A stretch of 64,000 nucleotides of DNA from Anaerolineae bacterium (GCA_023384415.1 JAHDWJ010000024.1:28844-92843), one strand, 5' to 3'. Shown: positions 44,830 through 53,920, counted from the stretch's first letter. The notes: generated by a model from the sequence alone, not told the origin. A program made the numbers and translations.

Positions 44830-46984
44830 GCTGCCCCCTTGCGGCCGCGAGGCTCATCTCATCCTCGCTCATCCGTTTGCCCATCTTTTGATATTCCCGA
44901 CGCACAGCCTGGAGCAGGTGGCCCATGCCGATAGCTTGCCCGGCGGTGACAGCCAGATACGCGGCCGCAAGAGCCACATTTTTGATGTTGCCACCACTCA
45001 ATTTGAACTGATGAGCCAGATGGTCCAGGTCTACATCGTCGGCCAAAGGGGTGTCATCTGGCCAGATAGTCGCCCAAATCTGGCGGCGGCTGGCTTCGTC
45101 AGGAAAGGGGAAATGGATGGTGAAAGCCAGTCGGCGGATAAACGCCTCATCCAAATTCTGGCGCAAATTCGAGGCCAGGATGGCCAGGCCATCATAGGCT
45201 TCAATTTTTTGCAGGAGATAAGAGATTTCGATGTTGGCATAGCGGTCATGGGAGTCACGCACTTCACTCCGTTTGCCAAAAAGGGCGTCAGCTTCATCAA
45301 AAAAGAGGATGGCGTTGGCGTTCTCGGCGGCGCGGAAGATGCGCTCCAGGTTCTTCTCCGTTTCACCGATATATTTGCTGACGATGCCGGAGAGGTCAAT
45401 TTTGTATAGCTCCAGCCCCAATTCGTTGGCGATGATGTCGGCGGCCATTGTTTTGCCCGTGCCGCTGGGGCCAGCGAAGAGGGCGTTGACCCCCTTGCCA
45501 AGAGAGAGCCGCTGCCCAAACCCCCATTGACCCAAAACGGTGTGCCGATGGACGAGCTGCTGGCAAATTTCGTGCAGTTGGGTACGTGCGGCCGCGGGCA
45601 AAACAATGTCGTCCCAGGTGTAGAGAGGTTCAATCTTGGTCGCCAGGTTGAGTAAATCATGGCCGGATTGGGTACGGGCCGAGCGGAAACAATCCTCAAC
45701 CGTGAGGTGGGCACGGGCTGGGCGTTGACCAATGGCTGCCTGCCAGCGGACCTGGTTCGCGGCCGCGATCACCGCCTGGGCAATTTGCGTGGGCCACAGG
45801 CGGAAACGTCCGGCCAATGTTTCTACATCGGTGAGGCTCAGGTTATGCTTATATTGGCTCAGGTGGGCCTGCCAGAGCGTCCGCCGCTGCATATAATCAG
45901 TCAGGTTAAAAGCTATTGATAATACATCATCTGGGTCATCGTCTGGGGGAGGCCACGGTTCGCTGCCGGCCAAAATGATGAGGGGCAAATGTGGGTTCTG
46001 ACGCAGGTGGACACGGAGTAAAACACGTGAAGCAGGTGTCAGATTGTCTACTCCTTCGAGGTAGGGGATGGTCTTGTAGAACCGGGCGTAACGCCAGATG
46101 AGGGTCAAGGCTTCGGCAAGGGGTAAGGTGGGGGGGATGCGAGACAGGTCGGCAATTAAGCACGGTAATTCCAGGAAGGCGGCCGCGTTCTGTGCTACCT
46201 GCCGTTTGCCTGCCGACGCTGGACCATACAAATAAAGTCGCATAGGTGAACCGGTGGTCCAGGCCTCGTCTATCAACCCGATTAGCCCTTGTTGGGTGGC
46301 TTCGTGAAGAAGCGGGCTGGCCTGGGGCGGGTGATGGTGGTGACAAAAAGTTGCCAGACGATTATCCAGACCATCCTGACCGAGCAGAAAGCGGGTGATT
46401 TGTTCATCCAATTGCATAAAGTGACTGAGTAGGGAAGTTGGCCGGTGGTCGTTTTCAGGGATGAGGTGGATGAGTTGATGGTGGATGAGGGGGGCATCGG
46501 GGTTGAAGTGGGAACGATGGCTGAGGCGTGCGGCCGCGTCAGAACAGAGCAAATGCAGAGCCAGGTCAACGGTGGGCCAGCGGCGACCGACATGATCTTG
46601 CAGGTAGGCGTAGAGCCGTTCGTAGCGTCGATCCAACTCCGGGGCCAGGGCCAACAGGATAATGTCCAGGTCAAAGGGAGACAATTGAAACATTTCCCGA
46701 AGCCAATCCAGACGAGAGGGGGCAGTTGAGAGGGCCAATGAAGCCACATGGCCGTTGCTGTAGAGGCGAGGTTCACCTGGCTTCTGGTTGAGGATGTGGG
46801 CCGATTCTTCCTGGCTGATGTAGAGACCACGGAACCGATCGGCGGCCGCGGTGGGGCCATGCGTTTCGGGAGCGAGGTTGCTTGCCTGGGCCAGGAGGGC
46901 ATCCAGACGTTGCAGGCCAGGCAGGATGTTGGTCAATAAAGTCTCAGACCATTCTGCCGTTAGCGATTCACGGGAAGTCATCAT
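44822..46984 (-). CDS. AAA+ ATPase of the eCIS (Afp15/Pvc15-like)
   Basis: A protein of about 720 residues. An N-terminal and a degenerate first ATPase region (LYLYGPASAGKRQVAQNAAA) precede a classic AAA+ module: Walker A GPSGTGKT near residue 505, Walker B AILFFDEADALFG near 560 and an arginine-finger FIRRLAFTIHFPFPDEA near 615. VSKYIGETEKNLERIF is the pore-loop region of CDC48/FtsH-like proteins. Start is uncertain: ATG 46984 is used, with an in-frame TTG at 47020. It probably loads cargo or assists assembly. Confidence 0.9.
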   Translation of the reverse strand: MMTSRESLTAEWSETLLTNILPGLQRLDALLAQASNLAPETHGPTAAADRFRGLYISQEESAHILNQKPGEPRLYSNGHVASLALSTAPSRLDWLREMFQLSPFDLDIILLALAPELDRRYERLYAYLQDHVGRRWPTVDLALHLLCSDAAARLSHRSHFNPDAPLIHHQLIHLIPENDHRPTSLLSHFMQLDEQITRFLLGQDGLDNRLATFCHHHHPPQASPLLHEATQQGLIGLIDEAWTTGSPMRLYLYGPASAGKRQVAQNAAAFLELPCLIADLSRIPPTLPLAEALTLIWRYARFYKTIPYLEGVDNLTPASRVLLRVHLRQNPHLPLIILAGSEPWPPPDDDPDDVLSIAFNLTDYMQRRTLWQAHLSQYKHNLSLTDVETLAGRFRLWPTQIAQAVIAAANQVRWQAAIGQRPARAHLTVEDCFRSARTQSGHDLLNLATKIEPLYTWDDIVLPAAARTQLHEICQQLVHRHTVLGQWGFGQRLSLGKGVNALFAGPSGTGKTMAADIIANELGLELYKIDLSGIVSKYIGETEKNLERIFRAAENANAILFFDEADALFGKRSEVRDSHDRYANIEISYLLQKIEAYDGLAILASNLRQNLDEAFIRRLAFTIHFPFPDEASRRQIWATIWPDDTPLADDVDLDHLAHQFKLSGGNIKNVALAAAYLAVTAGQAIGMGHLLQAVRREYQKMGKRMSEDEMSLAAARGQHG

Positions 46985-47013
46985 GGTGGAGTGAGTGGTA
47001 AGTTGAGCCAGGC

Positions 47014-47223
47014 TTAGCAACCGTTACTATTATTGGGCGACTTTATTGACAAATAGGACTGCACAAAGTCAGAAATAACCACTAACTCTTGAAAATAGCG
47101 CCGTACACCGCTGGGCACATGGGTGATGTGCCCTCGCCAGATGATTTGGCTCGCTTCTTCAGACGTCTCTTCAAGCCAAACCTTGATAACAAACGAGTGG
47201 GTGTGAGCTTCCGGCACGTCCAT
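47014..47223 (-). CDS. Small conserved protein at the operon head
   Basis: A 69-residue protein: HSFVIKVWLEETSEEASQII, WRGHITHVPSGVRRYFQELV and a short tail. The WRGHITHVPSG pattern is one I recall from small proteins of unknown function in cyanobacteria and Chloroflexota, often near regulators. It is the first gene after the candidate operator and just ahead of the AAA+ ATPase. ATG 47223 is chosen because homologues begin close to this; an in-frame TTG at 47253 exists. Confidence 0.55.
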   Translation of the reverse strand: MDVPEAHTHSFVIKVWLEETSEEASQIIWRGHITHVPSGVRRYFQELVVISDFVQSYLSIKSPNNSNGC

Positions 47224-47275
47224 GTTAATCTGTGCAGTTGTGTCAAATAGCAATAGCTGACAACTTAACAGGGGT

Positions 47276-47317
47276 GCGTCTAGAAAAACGTCTTATCAAA
47301 CGTCTGTGAGAGCGTCA
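47276..47317. promoter_or_regulatory. Four direct repeats RCGTCT with 12-bp period, candidate operator
   Basis: GCGTCT (47276), ACGTCT (47288), ACGTCT (47300) and GCGTCA (47312) are spaced by exactly 12 bases. They lie upstream of the minus-strand injection-system operon and downstream of the SARP-like regulator gene. OmpR-type winged-helix activators such as SARPs bind direct repeats spaced by about one helical turn. Confidence 0.55.
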
Positions 47318-47461
47318 GGGGGATTTACGATTGGCAGTTGGGGGTTCTGGATATGGCGTTGTGGCTTTAGTTGGCCAACGTTGACCAGCTTAACTTATAT
47401 TGAATGAAGCCGAAATGGCTGCGATTCCGTAGGCGAATTCAGCTTGTTTCTGGTCAGGAGA

Positions 47462-48394
47462 TTAAGTAGGGTTTTGATTGAGCAATAGGACTGTTTCAAT
47501 CTCTTGTTCCACTTGTTGCTGGGCAGCGATGAGGGTGTGGCGCAATTGATGTAGATGATCCACGAGGTTGGTCAAGATAGGGGAAGAGCCATCGGTAGGA
47601 GGCAAGACGGGGAAAAGGGATGGTGAAGCGGGGTTCAGGTTGTCGGACAGGATATATTCTTGCAGGGCAAGGGTTTGGGCTGAGGGTTTAATGTTTAACT
47701 CTTTGTCTAGCGCGGCCGCGCAATGTTCATATTGACGCAGTGCGCCGGTACGATCACCTAATAAATAATGAAATCGCATCAGTCGGCGATGGGTGGATTC
47801 ACGGGCATAATCGCAGCGAAGAATTTGTTGACCATAAGTGATCCCTTCCTCATAACGGTGATGGACTTCACAGTAGCCCATCAGCTTGTCCAATATGATC
47901 AAATACATATTTTGCAAACGTTCCCGCTCAAAGAGGCACCAATCCTGGTACCAGTTTTCCAGCAAATCGCCTTTATAAAGTTGTACGGCCTGGGTTAACT
48001 GGCACACTTGCGCGTCTGTCAGGTTACTCCCAGTTTGCCCTTGTGTCTCAACATAGGCGGCTTCAAATTGGGCCACATCTAGCCAAAGTGGATATTCTGG
48101 GGCAATTTGTAGCCAGTCTGGTTCGGTCAGGAGCAAGGTATTTTGGTGGGGGGAGCATTGTTCGAGGCAAGTTTGTAATTGCCATAGAGCCTGGCGGAGA
48201 TAACGTTTGGATTGGGTGGTTGAGCAGTCACACCAGAGTAGAGTGGCTAGTTTTTCGCGGGGATGCGGCCGCGAACGATATATAAGTAGATAACAAAGAA
48301 GTTCCTGTATTTTCTGGCTCTCAAAGTTCAATAACTTTTGCCCTTCACATTCAAGGCAAAACCGACCAAAGAGGAATATCTGTGTCTTAGTCAA
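47462..48394 (-). CDS. SARP/BTAD-family transcriptional activator
   Basis: A 310-residue regulator with TTG start after AAAGGAG. Residues 1-95 form an OmpR-like winged helix (IFLFGRFCLECEGQKLLNF, QELLCYLLIYRSRPHPREKL, LLWCDCSTTQSKRYLRQALW). Residues 105-255 are the BTAD helical domain (YKGDLLENWYQDWCLFERER, RRLMRFHYLLGDRTGALRQY, LDKELNIKPSAQTL). A coiled C-terminal tail follows. No NB-ARC domain is present, so it is a short SARP. Its position directly upstream of the operon and near the RCGTCT repeats makes it the likely activator. Confidence 0.85.
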   Translation of the reverse strand: MTKTQIFLFGRFCLECEGQKLLNFESQKIQELLCYLLIYRSRPHPREKLATLLWCDCSTTQSKRYLRQALWQLQTCLEQCSPHQNTLLLTEPDWLQIAPEYPLWLDVAQFEAAYVETQGQTGSNLTDAQVCQLTQAVQLYKGDLLENWYQDWCLFERERLQNMYLIILDKLMGYCEVHHRYEEGITYGQQILRCDYARESTHRRLMRFHYLLGDRTGALRQYEHCAAALDKELNIKPSAQTLALQEYILSDNLNPASPSLFPVLPPTDGSSPILTNLVDHLHQLRHTLIAAQQQVEQEIETVLLLNQNPT

Positions 48395-48969
48395 GATGTT
48401 CTCCTTTGCGACAGATTAGGGGCTATGAAGTGGTAGGGGGGAATGTAACTTTGGACCGGCGATTGAGCCACAGTGGGGAATGTGCGATGCCTACCTGAAA
48501 TGGTTGTTATGAGGGAATACAACCAACCGTGGGGCGATGAAAATCTTTATAGTTGAATAAACGTCACTATAAAGATGTTTTACAATACGTATCTAGTTTC
48601 TCACCGTTTTCTTATCTCGCTTTGGCTTGTGCCTGGTGGATAGTTGAGAAGTTGCGGCCGCAAATTGACATGGGGGCTGCACCACCAATTTCTCGGCTGC
48701 TGCACCAGGGGCGGGTGTTGGCCAAAAGATTTTTGCACCTTACCAATAAGACATCAGCCTGCCCCATCGTAAATGCCAAAATCTATCGTTTTTAGACCGT
48801 TTTCGATGAAAACACCTGTGATTACACACCCATAAGTTGATTTTTGTCCGCAGATTAACGCAGATTTTTTCTGGGTCAATCCCTAAAATCTGCGTTAATC
48901 TGCGGAACATTCTTATATAGATTTGGATTTACTGAGTCTCCAAACTGATATAAATCAGATCACTGGATA
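48395..48969. other. Intergenic region upstream of the SARP gene
   Basis: About 575 bases. ATCTTTATAGT (48543-48553) and ACTATAAAGAT (48566-48576) form a perfect 11-bp inverted repeat with a 12-base spacer, possibly an operator. One GCGGCCGC lies at 48654, and a perfect long inverted repeat at 48848-48905. No convincing gene is seen. Confidence 0.5.
48848..48905. repeat. Perfect 21-bp inverted repeat (CCGCAGATTAACGCAG family)
   Basis: Arms 48848-48868 and 48885-48905 are exact reverse complements with a 16-base loop. Each arm contains CAGATTAACGCAGAT. Imperfect relatives lie at 15450-15614, 36755-36790 and 37470-37510. Confidence 0.85.
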
Positions 48970-51900
48970 TCAGGATCCCCCTTGGGTACAAATCTGCAGA
49001 CTCCAACTATTCAAGGTACCAGGATCAGATGCGGTGTAGAAATCCCGCACCGTCAACACCCACGTCCCGCTGCTGCTTTGTCCATTAAACGCTGATAACA
49101 GGTTGTTAGGTCTAAAGGTGCCGTTAATAGTCGGAACAGTAAGGGCACATTGATTTTCTACTAGCAAGCTGGCCGCATCGTCCAGGGTAGCATTGATATT
49201 GTCCCTACTGCACCCATAGGTACTGGCCGGTACACCGGGTCTATCAAGTACCATAACACTGGTGCCCGTACTTTGTTTCGTGAGGGTCATACCCAAATCT
49301 CCCACCCAGGTATGGGACATATTGACACTGAAGTTGACATCTACAATGGTACCACCACCGCTAACGTTTAGGTTGGAGTTGATGGTCGAAACACCATTGG
49401 GCAGACTGAGGGGTACATTGGTGCTGGTATAGACGACACAAGAAGGTGCCCCAGGTGTGTTGGTAGGTGTGGGTGGAACTGGCGTGTTGGTAGGTGGTAT
49501 CGGCGTGTTAGTGGGCGTTGGTGGCACCGGAGTATTGGTCGGTGTGGGTGGAACTGGGGTCGGGGTAGGCGGTACCGGGGTATTGGTGGCCGTTGGTGGA
49601 ACTGGGGTGGCCGTTGGTGCGGCGCCCTGAACACAAATTTGCAGGCTCCAACTATTCAAGGTACCGGGATCAGCGGCCGTGTAAAAATCATTAACCGTCA
49701 ACACCCAGGTCCCGTTACTGCTTTGCCCATCAAAGGCTGACAACGGGTTATTGGGGGTAAACGTCCCGTTAATGGTTGGCACGGAAGCCGCACATTGGTT
49801 CTCCACCGGTAAACTGGCTTCATCATCCAGAGTAGCCACGATGTTATCCCCACTGCAACCATACGTACTGGCTGGTACACCGGGACGATCAATGACAGTA
49901 ACGCTAGTGCCTGTACCCTGCTTGGTCAAAGTCATGCCCAGATCACCTACCCAAACATGAGACATGTTCACGGTAAAGTTGACATCGGCGATGGTGCCAC
50001 CACCGCTGACGTTCAGGCTAGAATTGATGGAAGCAACGCCGTTAGGCAGGTTGATGGGCACATTGGTGCTGTTATAAACGGTACACGTAGTTGGCCCAGG
50101 GGTGTTGGTGGCGGTGGCAGTTGGCCCAGGGGTATTGGTGGGGGGTGGAGCCTGGCAAGCGGCGGGCAGATTAAAAGCCTGGGTGCCATCAGCCCGGTTG
50201 TTGCTGCTACCCTGGCTGGCACTAAACCCTAAACCGCGTTTGGCAAAAGCTGCCCAGATCAGACATTGGTTGGCCCCACCATATTTGTTTTGGTCAGCCA
50301 AAAGGATGGCATTACGGGCATCCACAAAGCCGGGGCTGCATGGTTGCAGCTTTAACCCATCCACGACTAATTGCAAGGCCATGTTGTTGCCACCGGTGCC
50401 GTTGTAGAAATCGGGGCTAAACCCATATTGGTTGACTAAAGCCCAGGTGACTTCCCATAGCATCGCCGCCCATACGGAGCCAACCCCATGGGGTACAGCG
50501 GCCGTTTTGATGGTGTCATAGGTGCGGGGATCAATGGTCATGTCAGTGGTGTAGGGGTGGGTACGGATGCCGTTACCATTGGTGGGTTGGCCTAGAGCAT
50601 AAGTGCCGATGCCGCGCCTATCGGTACCTTGATCGCCTACTTCCATGGTCAACATGAGGCCAAACCAATCGCTCCAGCCCTCGCCCGCCTGTTCCTGGTT
50701 GTTCAAGCAGCTGGATGTGCCTGGTCCACCGGTGAGGCGGATGGAAATCCCGTGCCCGTATTCGTGAATGATGATGCCATTGTCGAAATCACCATCCCGT
50801 TGGGGGCTGGTGAGGTTCCAGAGGTACATCTGCATTCGCGGCCGGCTGCCATCGGTGGGGGTAGCAAAGTTGGCGTTGTTGGTGCCGCCCCCATCCTGAG
50901 CTTCAGCATTGACCGGATCGTTGCCGATACCACCCCGCCCGTAGTTGTTCAGTTGGAAGTTACCGCTGGCTTCGTTGAAGCCGTATTGGTAGAAGACATC
51001 ATGGATGATGTTGTTCCAATAAAACAGGTTGGTGATGGCTGCTGGCCGGTAGGTGCTGGGCTGTTGGCTGAAATCTATGGGGAAATCAAAGGTAAGTGAG
51101 GCCCCGCCATTGGCACGAGCAGCATTGCCGCCGGTGGGGCTGTTGCTGTTGTTAGAATCTTCATACGCATCTACGTTGTTGCCGACGGTGTATTGGGATT
51201 CGGGGCCGGCCACGCCGTTGGTATCATGCCAGCCATAGGGTGAGGCCAGGCTGTTGGCGGGGTTGGCGACGAGGGTGCGGCCGCCATGACTGGGGCTTTC
51301 TACGGGCATGGCAAAGACGCGGTAATGGTCTGGAGCCAGGGGATCGAACGCGGCCGCGCTCTCCATACTTATCACCCCATCCCCATCATGGGCATGAGTG
51401 GCCGCATAAGATGTCCCACTCTCATCCGGAGTGCCGAAATTATCGTGAATCACATAGTTAAATTCATCCAGAATGGTGCCATCACGGGCATCCAGGCGGG
51501 TACTCCACCAATTCTGTGCGTCCAGAGCATAAATCTCAACTTGCCAGGCTAACCGCACTGAGCCATCGTCCATTGGCTGGTAGATAAGTTGGGCGGGGAT
51601 TGGTTCCAGGGAGATACCCGCATCGTTGAAGATAACTTTTTGCATATCCCCACCAATCAATTCTTCGGCAACCAGGGGTTCCGTAAGGGAAAGTTGGTAA
51701 TAGTCGGCAGCGATAGTCACGGCCGCGGCCGCAGACAAAAGAGCCTCCGTACTCTTTACCGCATCAGCCAGCCCCGGCACAAAGCGGGTACCGACATTAA
51801 TCACGCTCCCATCAGCGGCAATGTTGATGTTGATGAGTGCGTTATACACATCAATCCCTTTATATTGCTGCCGTAAATAAATATGGGTGGTACCATTATG

Positions 51901-52170
51901 TTCACTGACATAATGATCTGTAATGACCATCTCGGCTAAATCTTTCTCTTGCAACCTTAAAGCCGCCCAATTTTCACGGATATAATTCAGGGCAATCTCT
52001 AAAGGATCTCCTTTGTTAGGGCCAGTTAAAAAATTGACCGACCCAATAGCCGGATTGGGCGGTGTATCCACCGCTTTCACCTGAGGGGTACCAAAGAAAA
52101 GGGTCACTACAAACAGCAGCAACAACAGACCAAGCAGATTAATCGCGAAAGCAAATTTCGACTTGCGCAT
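48970..52170 (-). CDS. Secreted M36 (fungalysin) metallopeptidase with two P domains
   Basis: A 1066-residue exported protease. The N-terminus is a signal peptide (FAFAINLLGLLLLLFVVTLF). A propeptide (FTP-like, with YVSEHNGTTHIYLRQ) precedes the catalytic domain: HEYGHGISIRLTGGPG with downstream EGWSDWFGLM gives HExxH and the third zinc ligand. The C-terminus has two near-identical proprotein-convertase P domains (NLPNGVASINSSLNVSGGGT and SLPNGVSTINSNLNVSGGGT) separated by PT-rich linkers. ATG 52170 follows GAGGTGAGG. It lies between the injection-system regulator and the cassette array and has no evident link to either. Confidence 0.9.
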   Translation of the reverse strand: MRKSKFAFAINLLGLLLLLFVVTLFFGTPQVKAVDTPPNPAIGSVNFLTGPNKGDPLEIALNYIRENWAALRLQEKDLAEMVITDHYVSEHNGTTHIYLRQQYKGIDVYNALININIAADGSVINVGTRFVPGLADAVKSTEALLSAAAAVTIAADYYQLSLTEPLVAEELIGGDMQKVIFNDAGISLEPIPAQLIYQPMDDGSVRLAWQVEIYALDAQNWWSTRLDARDGTILDEFNYVIHDNFGTPDESGTSYAATHAHDGDGVISMESAAAFDPLAPDHYRVFAMPVESPSHGGRTLVANPANSLASPYGWHDTNGVAGPESQYTVGNNVDAYEDSNNSNSPTGGNAARANGGASLTFDFPIDFSQQPSTYRPAAITNLFYWNNIIHDVFYQYGFNEASGNFQLNNYGRGGIGNDPVNAEAQDGGGTNNANFATPTDGSRPRMQMYLWNLTSPQRDGDFDNGIIIHEYGHGISIRLTGGPGTSSCLNNQEQAGEGWSDWFGLMLTMEVGDQGTDRRGIGTYALGQPTNGNGIRTHPYTTDMTIDPRTYDTIKTAAVPHGVGSVWAAMLWEVTWALVNQYGFSPDFYNGTGGNNMALQLVVDGLKLQPCSPGFVDARNAILLADQNKYGGANQCLIWAAFAKRGLGFSASQGSSNNRADGTQAFNLPAACQAPPPTNTPGPTATATNTPGPTTCTVYNSTNVPINLPNGVASINSSLNVSGGGTIADVNFTVNMSHVWVGDLGMTLTKQGTGTSVTVIDRPGVPASTYGCSGDNIVATLDDEASLPVENQCAASVPTINGTFTPNNPLSAFDGQSSNGTWVLTVNDFYTAADPGTLNSWSLQICVQGAAPTATPVPPTATNTPVPPTPTPVPPTPTNTPVPPTPTNTPIPPTNTPVPPTPTNTPGAPSCVVYTSTNVPLSLPNGVSTINSNLNVSGGGTIVDVNFSVNMSHTWVGDLGMTLTKQSTGTSVMVLDRPGVPASTYGCSRDNINATLDDAASLLVENQCALTVPTINGTFRPNNLLSAFNGQSSSGTWVLTVRDFYTASDPGTLNSWSLQICTQGGS

Positions 52171-52762
52171 TTTCCTCACCTCTATTCAGTTTGAGTCTAT
52201 AGATAGGTCGTAAAACAGCATTGACGGCTATATATTCTCGCGGATCGGTGCGGACCTGACTACACGTGTCCACTTACCATGCCATGATTGAACAGGGCCA
52301 CAGCTTGCAGGCAGGGAAGAAGGCGAGACAGACCCAGGCTTGAATACTGAATAAGCCATTCAAAGAGGCGATATATCAGCAGAAATAAACCGTGCCCATA
52401 TAATCCAACTGGGGTTGGATTATATGGGCACGGTCACAAGAAGAACGCATTCAATGTTCTGAATTCTCCCGAAAATATCTAATTGTGGGCCACCTTCATG
52501 ATGACCAATAGTATCAAGGTAACATATGGGTAGGCAGTATAAACGTTGTGAATGATCTGTCAATGAAATAATGGGGGCGATTCAGGTACAAAAAGCGTTA
52601 TAGTACTACAGTAATTATAGGAATCGTTGGGGGGCGAAGCTGGTCTGAACTTTACCATATGGGGGGATAAATCGTTCGCGGCCGCGACTATCTATAATGA
52701 CCCCCTTCCCACAAAACTGTTTGACAGAACATGCGCCATAAATGCCGCGGCCACCTTTACCC
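52171..52762. other. Intergenic spacer with a perfect 21-bp hairpin
   Basis: About 590 bases without a gene. The arms 52389-52409 and 52414-52434 are exact complements around a TGGG loop. No T-run follows on the plus strand; on the minus strand TTATTTC does, so weak terminator activity for something leftward is possible. One GCGGCCGC lies near 52679, the last one before the cassette array's own copies. Confidence 0.6.
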
Positions 52763-52822
52763 GCCCAACGTAGTCATCACCCGCGGCGATGAAGCGCAGT
52801 CGCCTACATGCCCATGTTAGAT
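52763..52822 (-). repeat. attC site, distal end of the cassette array (60 bp)
   Basis: Plus-strand GCCCAAC (52763) to GTTAGAT (52816) bound a 60-bp site with internal symmetry. Read on the minus strand it is ATCTAAC ... GTTGGGC, the R''/R' order of an attC behind the FkbM gene. The gene's stop codon lies inside it. It marks the far end of the array. Confidence 0.7.
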
Positions 52823-53680
52823 ATCTAACAACTCATTCTTCTTTCCCTTTTCGATGAATAGAAAATTGTGTGTAGAAAAAGTGTCTACACCCCCTTTAGC
52901 TATCCCTTCTATCTCGTCAGGGAGAATAATTTGACATTGCTTGTCAGCGGTCCACGCCTCATAGCCTCTATTCCAAAAAACCTGAAAAGTAGAAACGAGA
53001 TTAGGGTTGATGCACAAACCCTCGGGTTGGTGTTCCGAAATCGATATCTCAATCATCCATATTGGTTTTGGATACCCATTAACGAAAGAGGTTGCACCTT
53101 CTAGCATCATCAGTTCGGCACCTTCTATATCGACAAGAATAAAGCAATTTTTGCCTTGAAATCTTGTGTGCAGAACATTATCCAGTGTTGAACTCGGCAC
53201 TAACGTAGCATATTGCCCCGACCTTTTCCCCCATCCTTTTACTAGAGATGCTTGAGGTCCGCCACCAAACATCTCAATCACGCCCACGCTATTACTGAGG
53301 GCTAAGGGGTACACTTCAATTGGAGATGTATAGTTGTTCACCTTAATATTCCGAAGAAGATATCGAAGATTATGGTCCATTGGCTCGATGGCGACGACTT
53401 GCTTTCCATGATTGAGGGCAATACAACAATAGTATCCGATATTGGCTCCAATATTAATGAATACATCTACCTTTGAAATGATTTTCTTTGCGATCTCAGT
53501 TTCTTCTGTCTCATATTCACCCTTTTGCATTGACAGATTGCCAATCAACTTGAAGCCCATTGGAGTTTGTTGAGGTTCGTCGTAGAGATGCCATGTATCA
53601 CGTATATATCTATAAATCATTGCCCACCTGGGGAAACGTGAAACAATCGGTTTCACTAGTTGGATAAACTGCCTTTTCAT
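52817..53680 (-). CDS. FkbM-family methyltransferase, cassette gene
   Basis: A 287-residue SAM-dependent O-methyltransferase. DVFINIGANIGYYCCIALNH and VVAIEPMDHNLRYLLRNIK form motifs I and post-I; PSSTLDNVLH and CFILVDIEGAELMMLEGA are the conserved FkbM continuation. AAAAGGAG precedes the ATG. It probably methylates a sugar or glycan hydroxyl. GC content is clearly lower than the upstream chromosome and no GCGGCCGC is inside, in keeping with acquisition as a cassette. Confidence 0.88.
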   Translation of the reverse strand: MKRQFIQLVKPIVSRFPRWAMIYRYIRDTWHLYDEPQQTPMGFKLIGNLSMQKGEYETEETEIAKKIISKVDVFINIGANIGYYCCIALNHGKQVVAIEPMDHNLRYLLRNIKVNNYTSPIEVYPLALSNSVGVIEMFGGGPQASLVKGWGKRSGQYATLVPSSTLDNVLHTRFQGKNCFILVDIEGAELMMLEGATSFVNGYPKPIWMIEISISEHQPEGLCINPNLVSTFQVFWNRGYEAWTADKQCQIILPDEIEGIAKGGVDTFSTHNFLFIEKGKKNELLDI

Positions 53681-53696
53681 CTTATCTCCTTTTGAT

Positions 53697-53776
53697 GTCT
53701 AACGCGGAGATAAGCCGCGCCAGACCAACACGGCTGTTCATCTCAATCTCAATACGAAGGCTTTATTTAGTTATTA
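53697..53776 (-). repeat. attC-like site, degenerate copy of the A-type repeat
   Basis: Starting GTCTAACGCGGAGATAAGCC, it matches the 82-bp A-type sites at 62033, 62922 and 63906 along most of its length, but its inner end GTTATTA is degraded. Its following 50 bases (GCGGCCGC, CCCCCGTAT, ATGGGAGTAACTTG) also match the ORF-less cassette. Confidence 0.65.
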
Positions 53777-53826
53777 AGCGGCCGCTGCCCCCGTATAATA
53801 ATAATATGGGAGTAACTTGATCAGTC

Positions 53827-53920
53827 GTCTAACGTGGGCATCACTCGCTGAACCGCACAACCAACGCCTTACCCGTCCAAAAGGTCGCAGCGGTTTGGTC
53901 GGGTGTATGTGTGGTTGGGC
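53827..53920 (-). repeat. attC site, 94-bp X-type copy 1
   Basis: GTCTAAC (53827) to GTTGGGC (53914). The interior (CGAACCGCA-like arm, CGGTTTGGTCGGGTG) is homologous over its whole length to the site at 59879-59972. Confidence 0.75.

Larger units (their letters stand above)
68..53786. repeat. Highly iterated palindrome GCGGCCGC (about 100 copies)
   Basis: Counted by eye, GCGGCCGC occurs about 100 times between 68 and 53786, about one per 540 bases, both inside genes in all frames and between genes (examples 68, 1532, 8698, 22872, 36435, 44078, 48654). The extended form CGCGGCCGCG is frequent. Chance at this base composition would give one or two. In the cassette array only five occur, and four of these belong to copies of one ORF-less cassette. 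Confidence 0.9.

Noticed and set aside
18053-47223. Prophage
   Set aside because: No capsid, portal, terminase, integrase or lysis genes; AAA+ ATPase, DUF4157 and DUF4255 genes indicate an eCIS.
48553-48795. An 80-codon plus-strand frame before the protease
   Set aside because: No ribosome site or family resemblance; starts inside an inverted repeat.
49440-49640. Tandem DNA repeats resembling a CRISPR or minisatellite
   Set aside because: The repetition comes from PT-rich linker codons (PTPTNTPVPP) inside the M36 protease; no unique spacers of constant length.
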